From the NCBI GenBank assembly GCA_018292915.2, contig JACVVK020000445.1, forward strand, positions 394,501 through 458,500: a stretch of DNA of 64,000 bases. Reading direction: 5' to 3'. Positions 1 to 9,974 of this stretch are shown here, piece by piece (the first letter of the stretch is position 1; the number at the start of each line of letters is the position of its first letter). Below the pieces are notes generated by a model, which saw only the letters and a program-made list of their open reading frames with translations, was not told the origin of the DNA and did no database searches. This DNA is from Batillaria attramentaria. Taxonomy: Eukaryota > Mollusca > Gastropoda > Batillariidae. The position numbers and the translations under genes were made by a program.

Positions 1-130
1 GAGAAGGGGAGGGGCCCATTGCAATACATTTTATTGTCGTCATTTGTTTTATTTCGGAAGGACTGCTGCCATAATATAAACGGTATGAAGATACGTTCTT
101 TAAGTTTGTGTCTTATCTGCGTTTGACGAC
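1..130 (+). repeat. Partial diverged copy of a macro-unit segment
   Basis: The first ~100 bases closely match the stretch found in each macro-unit at about 4,075-4,170, 16,137-16,230 and 28,805-28,895, with scattered substitutions. The match ends near 105-130. It is either a fragment of a more distant unit lying left of the window or one member of an interspersed family that the macro-unit also contains. Confidence 0.6.
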
Positions 131-900
131 ATAAACATATGTGAGTTCTGTCTTGCGTAGTGAAGCCTCTCGTAGATATTCCCCGAATGTTTAATTGTGC
201 TGACCTTTTTCCACGGTGATTTGATGTGTAAGTTCTGATGCAGACTACCCCCCCCCCCCCCCTCCATTTTCCCGTTTTACAATAACCCCCTTCCCCCCTT
301 CCCCCTGCTACGAGCATGGAACTGTTGTTTTGTTTTGTCTTCAGCGCGTTATATGACATCATCATGTGTTTCGTATGTTGCGTGCCTTGTGCTGTGTATA
401 TATTTAGGTGTAGTTTAATTAAATACTAACAGACTGCAGCGCTTATTAAACAATCTGCTAGATTAGTTTTTGACGACGGAGACGAAACCGTGCAAAGGCT
501 ATTTTTGCATGTTACATTGGTTGACACAGCCGGAGTGGTGAACGCATTTGGCATTCTGTGTTTATATTCTGCATCATCAGAGTTTTGTGTATAAAATTAC
601 GCGATATGTGGTCCACGAGAAGTTTCTGGTGCAAGAGAAAGCCTTCGGCAAACATTGACAACTGTGTGGTTTAATGTTTCTGCTGTTGCACCCAGATCCA
701 AGCGATGACCGCTTGGACAAGTGTTGCTCCTCACATTTCTGTTTGTTGAAAGCCGATGCAACATGCTGAACAATATGAAGAGCGTTGACCTGATGTACTT
801 TGACTTTGCCAAAAGAGTTTTATACTTTTCCCAACTGAGGTTTACGTAATAGCTACTTGTTATTTGTACTGACGGGAAATTGCGCATGTGGGCCTAACAA
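131..900. other. No gene or element recognised
   Basis: AT-rich sequence with a C-tract at 248-262 and C/T-rich runs near 285-305. The only long frame (597-887, minus) has no family resemblance and no splice context. I see nothing else to annotate. Confidence 0.5.
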
Positions 901-1060
901 TAGCGGGTGGGTGGACGGGTGGGTGTTTGGGGGTTTAACGTCCTTTTCCACCACATAGGGTGACATCAAAGACGGGGCAACGATGAAAGAGCCAGCACAA
1001 ATATTTGGCCCCAGCCGGCTAACAATGGCAGAGAAGCAGACAGAAACGCGTCATTATAAG
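901..1060 (-). mobile_element. tRNA-derived SINE, family B (3' part)
   Basis: The G-rich start, then the family-B tail (a block ending in a GTTAAAC-type motif and a CACCACATAGGGTGA-type block) followed by CCAGCACAAATATTTGG, reads as the reverse complement of the better copy at 11,787-11,966. The tRNA head is missing beyond about 1,020. Confidence 0.7.
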
Positions 1061-1124
1061 GCATCGCCTGCTCTGATGTCACAAGTGTGGCACACCCCTG
1101 GAGTCTGTTTTATTGATAACATTG

Positions 1125-1205
1125 AGGAGGATTGGCTGGTTGTTTAGGGGTTAAATCACATCAAAGACGAGGCAATGAGGACAGCCAGAGGTTTTGCTCC
1201 GGAAT
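1125..1205 (-). repeat. Degenerate SINE family-B remnant
   Basis: The stretch contains GGGGTTAAATCACATCAAAG and GGCAATGAGGACAGCCAG in the order expected for a family-B SINE tail read in reverse, with many changes and no tRNA head. Confidence 0.4.
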
Positions 1206-1222
1206 TAATATTATAGAAGAAA

Positions 1223-1291
1223 TTCGAACTCTAAGGAAAACATAATCTGATAAAATTATTAATTATAGTTATGTTTTCCTTAGAGTTCGAA
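1223..1291. repeat. Perfect 23-bp inverted repeat (hairpin)
   Basis: Arms 1,223-1,245 and 1,269-1,291 are exact reverse complements around a 23-base AT-rich loop. In RNA this would form a long uninterrupted stem. It may be a small palindromic transposon or a recent templated inversion. No second copy is seen in the window. Confidence 0.85.
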
Positions 1292-1840
1292 GTGCTTCTT
1301 TTTAAGGTGTGTCTCCACAGAGAAACAACTTTATGGGATGGGGCAGATCTCGATTATACATTACAGATGTGAACCGTCAATCACTGGGTCAGAGAGAAAA
1401 TTCGTTACAGATCGTGCGATTGGTTGGCACAAAGAGTCCAATCCCAGTCTTCCTTCCTTTCGTCTTAGTCTTCTCCCACTTTGAGCTTAGCAACGCTTGA
1501 CAACAGTCAGTCCGCGGTCAGGCACTACGACACATCAGTACGACGACCCCAAGGTGAAGATGAGAAAGAGAGTTCAGTGTGTTTCCTGTTTCGACCCAAA
1601 GGTGAAGATGAGAAAGAGAGTTCAGTGTGTTTCCTGTTTCGAAGTTCGGCCACGCTAACACGCGCACATCTCCAGCTGCTGACGTCACATCGTGTCAAAA
1701 ACGGGCATCGGTAGCCGAGAAGCGGCTGTCAGTCGCAGTGGGTATAGAATTTGCCAAAGACAGTGTCAGGAGTCCGAAAGAGATTGAGAAAGAGAGAAGT
1801 TAGTGCTAGACAGATTGGAAAAATATACAAGCTAACAGAA
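1292..1840. repeat. Unassigned stretch with a 48-bp tandem duplication
   Basis: A 48-bp unit beginning AAGGTGAAGATGAGAAAGAG is present twice, at 1,551-1,598 and 1,599-1,643, with near-identical copies. The rest of the stretch carries short open frames with no recognisable family. Confidence 0.6.
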
Positions 1841-1885
1841 TGATTGTCCAGCTGCTTAGAAGCACTTGCGGTGCACGATGGAGGG

Positions 1886-2710
1886 GCCGGACTCACTTGG
1901 ACTATGCGTCAACGGTGTGGGATGGTTGCAGCCACATTCATTTAAAGGGGCTTAACTCCCTTCATAGACGTGCAGCAAAGATAATTTTACCGAACCCTCA
2001 TCTGTCAACTGATGAAAAGCTAAACCAGCTGCAGCTTCTTCCCCTGTCAAAACACCGGCTATACAACAAAGGAATTTTCATGTATAAGCTATTGAACAGA
2101 AAGGCTCCTAACTATTTATCCGACTGTTGCCACCGCCCAGCTTCCCGATATGGCAGTTCAAACAACCTGTGTATCATTCCAAAGCCGCGAATTGACATTT
2201 TCAAAAGCAGTCTTTCATTTTCTGGTGCGGCCTTATGGAACAGACTCCCTGCTCATGTTAAACAAGCATGCTCTGTCGTAAATTTCAAAGTGCTTTTCTT
2301 CACATATCTTATGTCACACGATGATTAATCTTCCCACAGTTGATTCTCGCCCATTCCTACATGTATTCTTACTTGTAATTGGTATGTTCTTCACACTTTT
2401 TAAATGTTCCTGTCTTATTAGAGTGTAGTTTCATTTCCTATGGTTTTCCTACATGTATCCCTACTTGCAATTGGTTTGTTCATCACGCTTTTTTTAAAAA
2501 TTATTGTTCCTGTCTTATTAGAGTGTGGTTTCATTTCCTATTGTTTTATTGCTATTTTGCTTTTTTCCTGTTGCATTACATGTGTGTGTGTATTATTCTG
2601 TTTAGATAGATATTACTAGAAATAGCAACGGCAGGTATGAAAATTGACTGTTTCACGTTAACTACCTCTACCGTTGGAAAATAAAGTTTTCTTGATTCTT
2701 GATTCTCTCT
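1886..2710 (+). mobile_element. LINE 3' end: post-RT C-terminal domain and 3' UTR
   Basis: A frame open to the stop at 2,328 encodes a typical C-terminal region of a CR1/L2-like non-LTR retrotransposon: HLDYASTVW, LHRRAAKII, LPLSKHRLYNKGIFMYKLLN and GAALWNRLP follow one another in the usual order. A 3' UTR follows and ends in an AATAAA-containing segment with a TTCTTGATTCTTGATTCT tail, a common simple-repeat tail for such LINEs. The copy is 5'-truncated before the RT catalytic motifs, so it cannot be autonomous. Clade assignment is from motif resemblance only. Confidence 0.8.
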
Positions 2711-2714
2711 CTCT

Positions 2715-3006
2715 GTGATTCCGCTACCTAAATTTATCAAGAGAGTTGGCAGACCCAAATAACTACCGACCAATCTCCCTTTTATCGGTTTTATCAAAGC
2801 CATTGGAGCGACACGTGCACACACACACCTACAAGCCTACTTAGGAAGCAGACAGCTTATCCACCGTTTTCAGTCAGGGTTTCGTCCCCTGCACTCTTGC
2901 CACACCTCTCTCACTCGGCTCACAGACACTTGGTTATCCAACATGAACAATGCACAGGTAACAGGGGCCATCTTTCTTGATTTAAGGAAAGCGTTTGATC
3001 TCGTTA
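2715..3006 (+). pseudogene. LINE reverse-transcriptase fragment (fingers to motif A)
   Basis: Translation gives NNYRPISLLSVLSK, then HRFQSGFRPLHSCHTSL and GAIFLDLRKAFDLVN, the RT fingers and motif A (first catalytic aspartate) of a non-LTR retrotransposon. A CA-dinucleotide expansion near 2,816-2,830 breaks the frame. Homology stops at about 3,006, before the YADD motif. It lies directly behind the tail of another LINE, so the two fragments are from separate insertions or from a rearranged element. Confidence 0.8.
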
Positions 3007-3244
3007 ATCGTGTCTCTGTTTCCCTGCCAGCATGAACCCAAAACATGGGAGACGCACCCCCCCCCCCCCCCCACAACATCAACCATATGAATAAAATAAT
3101 GACGAAATGAACATTTATAACTTATAAAATTAATGAGACGAAATGAATCCCATTTCTAGATCAGGTATACGGGTTGATACGTCGATAAGAGCAGTGCCGG
3201 CAATCTATGCAAAACATGACAAAGCATTGCCATGTTTCAATCAT
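3007..3244. other. Unassigned spacer with C-tract
   Basis: Holds a poly-C run (about 3,056-3,072) and AT-rich sequence. No coding or element signal is recognised. Confidence 0.4.
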
Positions 3245-3477
3245 GTGTATACGGCCGGCCTTTATTTACAGGCCGTGTCATATATTATGCGTTGTGAACA
3301 GTTTCTCTCACCTGATGTGTGAGTACTCTTGATACCCTTGTAACAAAACCCAAACCAACAAACAACAAAGGAGTCAATAAGAGTTAGATACGATGCTGTA
3401 GCTCTTTACCCATAACAAAATGTATGGGTCTTGGCGGACCCACATCGTCGGGATAAGTATATAATTATACACTGAAA
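3245..3477 (+). repeat. Third copy of the inverted-repeat module, cut by a SINE
   Basis: This stretch matches the inner part of the macro-unit's inverted-repeat arms (forward to about 7,565-7,640 and, in reverse, to about 8,460-8,660). The match resumes at about 3,929-4,010, after the family-C SINE. The 8-bp GAAATGGT at 3,474-3,481 and 3,929-3,936 is a plausible target-site duplication, so SINE insertion split a once continuous module. Confidence 0.7.
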
Positions 3478-3928
3478 TGGTATGGTATGGTATGGTATGG
3501 TATGGTAGACTTCTCCTCGGCACACATATCCATCTCTGCTGAAATGCTCACGTCGCCGCAGGGCTGGAGGACGAAATTTGAGGATGAAATCCTATTGCCG
3601 CTAAGCGTTACTTTATGTGCAAACCTCCACCCTGCTATTCACTCTGGTGCGTGCGACAGTATTTCTGTTTACCACGACACCGGCCACAGCCTATTCTTCT
3701 TCGAAAGATGAACGTGGGATTTTTAGCGTGCACACTTGATGTGTGTGCGTGCGTGTATACACGATGGCGAGACAGGCACCGTAAACGAGTCTGCACATGG
3801 ATTTGACTCGATATGGTAAGGAAAAATCCCACCATATTCCTGCCCACCGGGGACTCGAACCAGGCAGCTCAGGATCCGAAATCAGATGCCTTAACCACTA
3901 GACCAAATCCCCTGTCGTTTAATTTATC
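3478..3928 (-). mobile_element. tRNA-derived SINE, family C (unit 1)
   Basis: Read on the minus strand, a tRNA-like head begins near 3,914 with GGGGATTTGGTCTAGTGGTT (box A) and GGTTCGAGTCCCC (box B). A body of about 350 bp follows and ends in an (ATACC)n tail. GAAATGGT flanks it on both sides (3,474-3,481 and 3,929-3,936). The head has tRNA promoter boxes but is part of a retroposon, not a tRNA gene. Confidence 0.85.
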
Positions 3929-4006
3929 GAAATGGTTCTTTAAAAAGTATAGCTCCTGCACGACCCACGTGGTTTGTTTATAGTCCAAAGCCTCGTACGG
4001 TAAAGA

Positions 4007-4435
4007 TTAATGTAAGAAACTGAGTTCTGAGAACGACTTCGGAAATAAATTATGTGAAACGGCCAGAGAGAAAGGAGAAGAGGAGGGGCCCATTGCAATA
4101 CATTTCATTGTCGCCATTTGTTTCATTTCGGAAGGACTGCTGCCATAAAATAAACGGTATGAAGATCGTTGTCTGGATGTTCTGTATTTGACCTTCACGG
4201 GCTGAGACTCTGGGCTTGTGCTGGTTGCTGACGGGGTTAGGTCCAGTGATGGGGCAGCGTCCAGGAAGTCTGAACTCTGGTTTAGTAGCTGCTCGTTCTT
4301 CATTTGTAGTATGCGGGATTGTGAAGCGAAGAGGCAGGATTCCTCCACCATTAGTGCTGAGAGAGTAGCTGCTGGTTGGTCGTCAACGTTGAGAATCGTG
4401 TCCATTGCTGAAATGACTCGCTCGATGTTGGACAT
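4007..4435 (-). CDS. Unrecognised 142-aa open frame (unit 1)
   Basis: An ATG at 4,435 opens a frame of 142 residues whose first ~80 residues look protein-like: hydrophilic, Ser/Thr-rich, with SNIERVISAMDTILNV and SRILQMKNEQLLNQSSDFLD. No family is recognised. On the same strand a TATAAA-like sequence (GATATAAAC, about 4,463-4,473) lies about 30-40 bases before the ATG, an unusually short leader if it is a TATA box. The same frame is open in unit 3 but has a stop in unit 2. A 128-aa frame on the other strand is open in all three copies, so open-frame length alone does not prove coding. It could be a transposon accessory frame or chance. Confidence 0.3.
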   Translation of the reverse strand: MSNIERVISAMDTILNVDDQPAATLSALMVEESCLFASQSRILQMKNEQLLNQSSDFLDAAPSLDLTPSATSTSPESQPVKVKYRTSRQRSSYRLFYGSSPSEMKQMATMKCIAMGPSSSPFSLAVSHNLFPKSFSELSFLH

Positions 4436-4608
4436 CGTTGTACCGAAGCTGGCCGGGTGGGTTGTTTATATCCCTATTGACGCGCTCACTTGGCAGAGTG
4501 TTTCATGGTGGGTTGTGCTGTGTATGCTGACCGGGCCTGCTGACTCAGCACTCAGGCTGGAGTGCGCTTCAATCTCGGTGGACCGCGCCGTGCGTGTCCA
4601 GTGAGCAT

Positions 4609-4624
4609 AGATTTGTTGTTTTGT
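4609..4624 (+). other. Empty SINE insertion site (unit 1)
   Basis: The 16-base AGATTTGTTGTTTTGT occurs once here. In units 2 and 3 it occurs twice, flanking a 501-bp SINE. Unit 1 therefore keeps the pre-insertion allele. Confidence 0.93.
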
Positions 4625-5234
4625 GTGAGGGGTGCCGTTTTTGTCGTTGGTTGCCTGGTTCTGTTATTAGAATGGCACCTTTGAAGTGCCGACCCAAAAC
4701 TTCAACCTCTAGGTCCGGTTCAGGAAATTTTCAAGAGGAAGAGCGTATTCTCTCTGGTGTGTGATACTCAATTGCTTTGTCATTTATTTGTTTATGGGGT
4801 TTGGCACCATCGTAAGTGCCAACACGTTACCAAGCCCACCCATCAGTACGATTGTTAGTGATTGAATAAACTACACAATCGGCTAGTATTCGTTTGTGGG
4901 AGCCCCCTTGTGTTCACGTTCAAATAGTATACATCGAGTGTCTGTAAGCGTGTCAGCACGATTGCACGACCTTACCAGGCAACAATGAACCCAAACGAAA
5001 AAAATCACAATACATAAGTTTACTCCCTCCACGCTCCACACACTACAGAAATGGCCCAGGCTCATCGATCATGCACGGCGCGACTCACCCGAAACTAAAT
5101 GCACTCCAGCCAAATCACCCTGCAATCACGGGCGCGCGCGCTGCCAACAACAGGTACAAAAGCAGCGCATTGGGTGCCTTTCAGCACAACGACGCTATAT
5201 GTCAGTGTTGGTGAATGTAAAATTAGTTGTTATT

Positions 5235-5359
5235 CCTCATCAAGCTGTGGGATACCGACGAGTATTTTGATCCAAGACGAAAATCAACCCTGAGCTTTAG
5301 CGAAGGGTTGATTGCGCCTTGGATCAAAATACGAGTCAATATACCAAGGCTTGATGGGG
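5235..5359. repeat. 125-bp hairpin element (unit 1)
   Basis: Near-complete inverted repeat: outer arms CATCAAGC/GCTTGATG, inner arms TATTTTGATCCAAG/CTTGGATCAAAATA and CAATCAACCCT-type/AGGGTTGATT around a 12-base loop (GAGCTTTAGCGA). Likely a small palindromic transposon or structured RNA. No coding capacity. Confidence 0.85.
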
Positions 5360-5380
5360 TGTAAATGCTTTATCATCCTT

Positions 5381-5417
5381 TTTTTTTTTCTTTTTTTTCT
5401 GGGGGGGGGGGGGGGGG
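5381..5417 (+). repeat. Poly-T tract joined to poly-G tract (unit 1)
   Basis: A T-rich run passes directly into a G run just after the hairpin. Counterparts are at 17,946-17,990 and 30,615-30,658. The G run can form quadruplex structure. Confidence 0.85.
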
Positions 5418-5753
5418 CAGTTTATGGTATATTTTGAACGTTTATCCTAGTAAAAACTGACAGTCGACAGCGGCTGCACATAGCACAAAAAAGAGTTTGT
5501 ACGACGGCAGAGCACGACGCCGACAGAATAAAGTGCGCCTTCTTATGCTGGCAAGACGGTGTCAGTTCACTCTGAACTCAAATCCAAACAAAAACACAAG
5601 TTTTAAACTTCGACTAAGGACACAAACAAACATGTTAACGCTTTCAAGGAAATGTAAATTTGCGAGGTGAATGCGAAACCGATCAAGTACAGCTGTCTGT
5701 TCACGCTTTGCACGAGTCTTTCTGTCGTGATTCTTCACGAAATTTGAAGCTTT

Positions 5754-6477
5754 GTGAGTGTTTATTCCAATATTTGTAGTACATGTACACGGATTAAAGT
5801 GTCCTTCCACCAACAGCTACATTTTATAACTGCATGCACGATTCAAACGATTCAAGAAGTTTCTGTTCAAACGGAGATCTATCTAGACAACGAATCCGCT
5901 GCCATTCTCTGTGCCGATAGCAGACGACTGATCGAGCGACTCCATCGATTCTGTTCAGTTTTATGTCACAGGTTTGGGGTTTCATAGCGTTGAAGCTGCT
6001 TTTGATTTGAAAGCGCAGTGTCTGTTAGGTCAAGTCTGCTGCCTTCTCGAACTTGAGCAGCGGTATTTGCGTCCGGCTTGCCAGTTGCCACGGTCAGCCA
6101 AACCAGTAAACAGCATACATATCGGTGAGACGCCAGCTTCGATGGAACTTTTTGAGAACGGGTTTTGATAAGTGTTGGTTAAAACTGTCCGAAATTTGAG
6201 TAAGGAGTGCTTGCTAGGTACAGGCTACTGTTGTTTTGTACTTGAACAACGAGTTTATGAAGTCGGAAACACCGATATGCCGAGTCAAAATGTTTCGCCG
6301 TCGATGGTGTTGACATATATAGGGAGCGAGTTCTCCCCGAAGAGTAGTAATACATGTACTTGCTCATCGATGAGGATTTTTTCTTCTTCTTTTTTTTTTT
6401 TTTTTTTTTGGGGGGGGGGGGGGGTGGCAAAAAGGTTGTATCTCTGTCCTTTCTGTCTGAAAGAAAGAACCTTCTAG
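5754..6477 (+). other. Broken protein-like frames of unknown origin (unit 1)
   Basis: Consecutive short frames (5,754-5,987, 5,974-6,168, 6,172-6,477) carry protein-like text such as LDNESAAILCADSRRLIERL and HRFCSVLCHRFGVS, weakly recalling the region after the YADD motif of LINE RTs. Two segments (ECLLGTGYCC and QCLLGQVCC, each followed by a similar stretch) look like an old internal duplication. Copies lie at 18,328-19,036 and 30,991-31,684. I cannot assign a family. It is at best a decayed coding sequence. Confidence 0.25.
6389..6424 (+). repeat. Second poly-T/poly-G junction (unit 1)
   Basis: A T run of about 20 bases is followed directly by about 14 G. Units 2 and 3 have the same at 18,950-18,983 and 31,615-31,648. 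Confidence 0.85.
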
Positions 6478-7109
6478 CAGGGAACCATGCCTGATTGTCA
6501 TGTGATGTCGTGCTCTGTGTCACATGATTTATCCAGTACTAGTACAATACGGACACTTATTCCACAGGAGAGATCAAAGAAAAAAAGGCCGCTATGGATA
6601 ATAAATCAGAATATGTCTGCTCTTCACGTGCACTATCCAACCTTCACCACATTCATAAACACTCTCTCAACTTTCATGTTTTCGGACAAGCCGAGTGGAT
6701 GACGTCACACCCATACTACACTCATGTATGCGTAATGTTAGGCAAGCTAGAACTTGAGTTGGGTTTTCTGTCATTGGACGTGTACCGTCTTTGTCGACAG
6801 AAGTCGTTCACGCGCTGAAAAAACACGCCTTTACTTTTCAAAAGTACTGAAAATGTCGATAACTGACGGAGATGAATCACAGTATCACTGAATGCGTAAC
6901 GCAAGCCTTGCAGGAAGTCAACAGTCGTTTCAACGCCATCGAGAAAAAGAAATGTTTTATGTGGAAAAAGATTCAATCCATCTATTCAGTTCAACCCAAT
7001 GTAAAATATTATAGTAGCAGTGACAGTCTGGGCCAGGCAGATAAAGACGTGTAATAAAAATGATATTTGGTGTTTGGGTCACTCTGCTCCTCTCCACAAC
7101 CAGACGTGG
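6425..7109 (+). other. Unassigned part of unit 1 with short open frame
   Basis: No element recognised. The frame at 6,872-7,054 (NHSITECVTQALQEVNSRFNAI) is protein-like and recurs at 19,431-19,619 and 32,098-32,286 with an added codon, but it has no family match and no splice context that I can support. Confidence 0.3.
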
Positions 7110-7840
7110 GAAAAGACGTTAGGTTGGAATCATTTCACTTTACTTCACAAAGCACTATAGGGACACCGCTTTGTACAAAACGAGCAGAGAAACCCATTGA
7201 AATGTCAAATATTACTGACGGGTCTATTGTGCTAATCGCCGATAACTCTCACGACTGAAATTTTCAATCTAGCAGAGAGAGACGTTGCGCCTTCTCAAGC
7301 AGTGTGCCAGCACTTTTGTCGTGTTTGTACACACTGTCCATAAATCACCCACCTGGCGTTGTAAAGACAGAACTCAGAAAGGCTGTGTCGGATTAGAAAT
7401 TATATGACGCGTTTTCAAATTAATGGACATAGTTTTGAGAGTGTGCTTCGTAACAAAAGGAGCAACAAGTCTTAAAGGCGTACCCTGCACACGAACCGCG
7501 TCTATGGAAAAGTTGAAGGGTGGGTGGATGTTCAGAGGTCTCTGCCAATCATACAGGCCATTCATTTACAGGCCATCTCATATAGTGTGCATTGTGAGCA
7601 CATCGTCGGGATAGGTATATACATTGAAATCGCTCTTTGAAAAGTATGGGTCCTGGAGGGCCCACGTAGTAATTTGTGTGCAGTCAAAATTAAGAGATTG
7701 TTTACTTGTTTACTTTTACATCAATAATTATACAAATGTGGCTTAATGTAGCTTTTTAGGGGCTTGGAGAACTCCTAAAATGTCAGTGAAAAGGCCCAAT
7801 AGTTTATGAGATATTTGAAGTTAAACACCCTTCTGGGTCC
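7110..7840 (+). repeat. Left arm of large inverted repeat (unit 1)
   Basis: Reverse complement of 8,228-9,130 with many substitutions and small indels. Anchor words include GTGCTAATCGCCGA, CACACTGTCCATA, GGCTGTGTCGGATTAGAAA, GGACATAGTTTTGAGAGT and CGCGTCTATGGAAAAGTT. A short further match (CAGTGACAGTCTGGGC near 7,020 and its complement near 9,255) suggests the original arms were longer. Confidence 0.85.
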
Positions 7841-7891
7841 ATTTTCCCATTTTACATTAAAACGTCTTATTGTTTGTTTGTTTTTTGTTTT

Positions 7892-7896
<5 letters not shown>

Positions 7897-7961
<65 letters not shown>

Positions 7962-7967
7962 GTGTGT
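7897..7967 (+). repeat. (TG)n microsatellite at the palindrome centre (unit 1)
   Basis: Long TG run with one C interruption. Counterparts 20,470-20,560 and 33,137-33,225 are longer. Read through on the minus strand it gives spurious His/Thr-rich frames. Confidence 0.95.
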
Positions 7968-8087
7968 TGGTAGCAATGTGGTTGCGGTGGTGTGTATGTG
8001 CGTTTGATATATGAGAACGTCTATTGTGTACATAATGTAAAGTTGGTGTCACAGCAATCTACTCTAAGTACGAATACATTAATCAAA

Positions 8088-8222
8088 AGGTGGGTGGGTG
8101 TTTAACGTTTTTTCCACAACATAATGGTGACATCAAAGCTGGGGCAATGAGGATAACACCAGCATAAAGTTTTGGCTGTTTGCCAGGATTCGAACTCACG
8201 ACGCGAGTGTTGAAACATGAAC
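8088..8222 (-). mobile_element. SINE family B at the palindrome centre (unit 1)
   Basis: Reverse-oriented family-B tail (GTGGGTGTTTAACG onward) and box-B-like GGATTCGAACTCACGACGCGAG. Copies at 20,681-20,812 and 33,346-33,475. Confidence 0.75.
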
Positions 8223-8227
8223 CTTTA

Positions 8228-9130
8228 CCTGGCTATGTGGTTCTTGGAGGACAGAGAATGGTTTATATTTTCAAATACCTCATTAACTCTTGACAATTTT
8301 TGAGTGAATTTTGAGTTCTCAACGCGCCTAAAAAGGATACCTTATGCAAAAATTGTGTAGTTATTGATGAAAAAGTAAACAAGTAAACAATGACTTATTT
8401 TGACTACACATAAAGTGTTTTGGGTCGTCCAGGACCGATACTTTTTAAAGAGCGATTTCAGTGTATATACCTTTCCTGAGGATGAGGGTCCTCCAAGACC
8501 CCTACATTTTGTGAAGGGCAAAGAGCTAGAGCATCGTATCTAACTCTAATTGAGTCCTTTGTTGTTGGTTGGTTGGTTGGTTTGGGTTTTTTAAGGGTGC
8601 CAAAAGTACTCACAAATCATGGGGAGAAAAAAATGTTCACAACACTTGAGAGGCCTGTATGAGACGGATTGTAAAATGAAGGCCGGCATTAGTTCCAGAG
8701 ACGTCTAAACACCCACCCACCCTCTAACTTTTCCATAGACGCGGTTAGTGCAGGGTGCACCGACAAGACTTGTTGCTCCTACGGTTACCAAACAAACTCT
8801 CAAAACTATGTCCGTTCATTTCAAAAAGTCTTTGATTGCGCGGCTTGCGTGCATAATTATACTTTCTAATCCGACACAGCCCTTCAGTGTGCTGTCTTTA
8901 TCCTCCCAGGTGGCCGATCTATGGACAGTGTGCACAATGACGACAAAAGCCATGATATGCTGACGCCCAGCTCTCCCCGTTAGTTTGAATCTTTTAGTGG
9001 TGAGAGTTGTCGGCGATTAGCACAAAAGACCCGTCACTCGTATCTGACATTTCAATGGGATTCTCTGCTGATTTCATACAGAGCGGTGCCACTATACAGT
9101 GCTTTAATTCTGATGTAAACTGAAGTGATT
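8228..9130 (-). repeat. Right arm of large inverted repeat (unit 1)
   Basis: Pairs with 7,110-7,840. The centre (7,841-8,227) is occupied by a TG repeat and a SINE. The structure is that of a foldback or long-TIR element. No transposase is present between the arms. Confidence 0.85.
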
Positions 9131-9309
9131 CGAAACGAACGTTATTCCACGGTTGGTTGGATCAACGGCTGGTTGTTCGGGTGGGGGAAGGGGGGGGGGG
9201 AGGGAGAAGGTGGAGTTGGGGGGGGGGGATCAGAGTGTCCCACCGGCCCCCTTGCCCAGACTGTCACTGATACGGTGCACCAGAACGCACTCTCAGCTAG
9301 GGATGAATG

Positions 9310-9376
<67 letters not shown>
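9310..9376 (+). repeat. (TG)n microsatellite (unit 1)
   Basis: TG run ending in GCGCGCG and a T tract. Counterparts are 21,904-21,966 and 34,569-34,695; the last is the longest and has a TT interruption. Confidence 0.95.
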
Positions 9377-9380
<4 letters not shown>

Positions 9381-9419
9381 ACCTTTTTTTTTTTGTTGAC
9401 AATTCTCAGCCGAACGCCT

Positions 9420-9640
9420 TGAAACGTTGGTTTCTTTACTTCATCAAGATTTTAGAGCGCTTTGCGATTTTTGGAGTTATCGCCCTTTCAGGAAAAAAAT
9501 GGTCGTCTGGAGTTTTAAGCCGTAAAATTTGTTTAAATCACTCAATATTTTGGCTGCTGATAGCATGAATACGGACTCTGGGCAGATACAATTTTGGAAG
9601 CGGTCGCTCTCATACTTTTGACGTAAACCGTGCCTCATTT
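9420..9640 (-). repeat. Inverted copy of the ~300-bp module (unit 1)
   Basis: In reverse this matches the two tandem copies at 12,760-13,385: GAGAGCGACC, AGAGTCCGTATTCATGCTAT, TGAGTGATTTAAA and GGGCGATAACTC occur in order. Counterparts at 22,010-22,235 and 34,745-34,945. Confidence 0.7.
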
Positions 9641-9903
9641 GACAGTGAAGAAAAAAAAAAAACTTTTGATGTCAAAATCACTCTTACTGCATGTAGACAG
9701 TGAGTCTCTGATGTCATAAAAATATACCAAAAACATCCAAGAAATTTGCTGCAGCCATTATCGTCAGTTGAAAGTTTGTACTCCAAGCACATTTCCACAC
9801 GTCTCTGTAGAACGATATAAATCGGCACGGTCGTCATACATTCAGTAACAGTTGTATCTGAGCTAGGCACAATCAATACCTGGACGGCCACTCCTTTGCA
9901 ATA

Positions 9904-9973
<70 letters not shown>

Positions 9974-9974
9974 G

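Noticed and set aside
4218..4604. 128-aa + strand frame, open in all three macro-units (also 16,280-16,666 and 28,949-29,335)
   Set aside because: It overlaps the more protein-like minus frame. Visible differences between units are mostly amino-acid-changing, and no domain is recognised. Persistence is explained by high identity between units.
9142..9402. His/Thr- or Val/Cys-rich frames over microsatellites (also near 7,900, 9,950, 11,480, 20,500, 34,600, 62,400)
   Set aside because: They are read-through of CA/TG runs, not genes.
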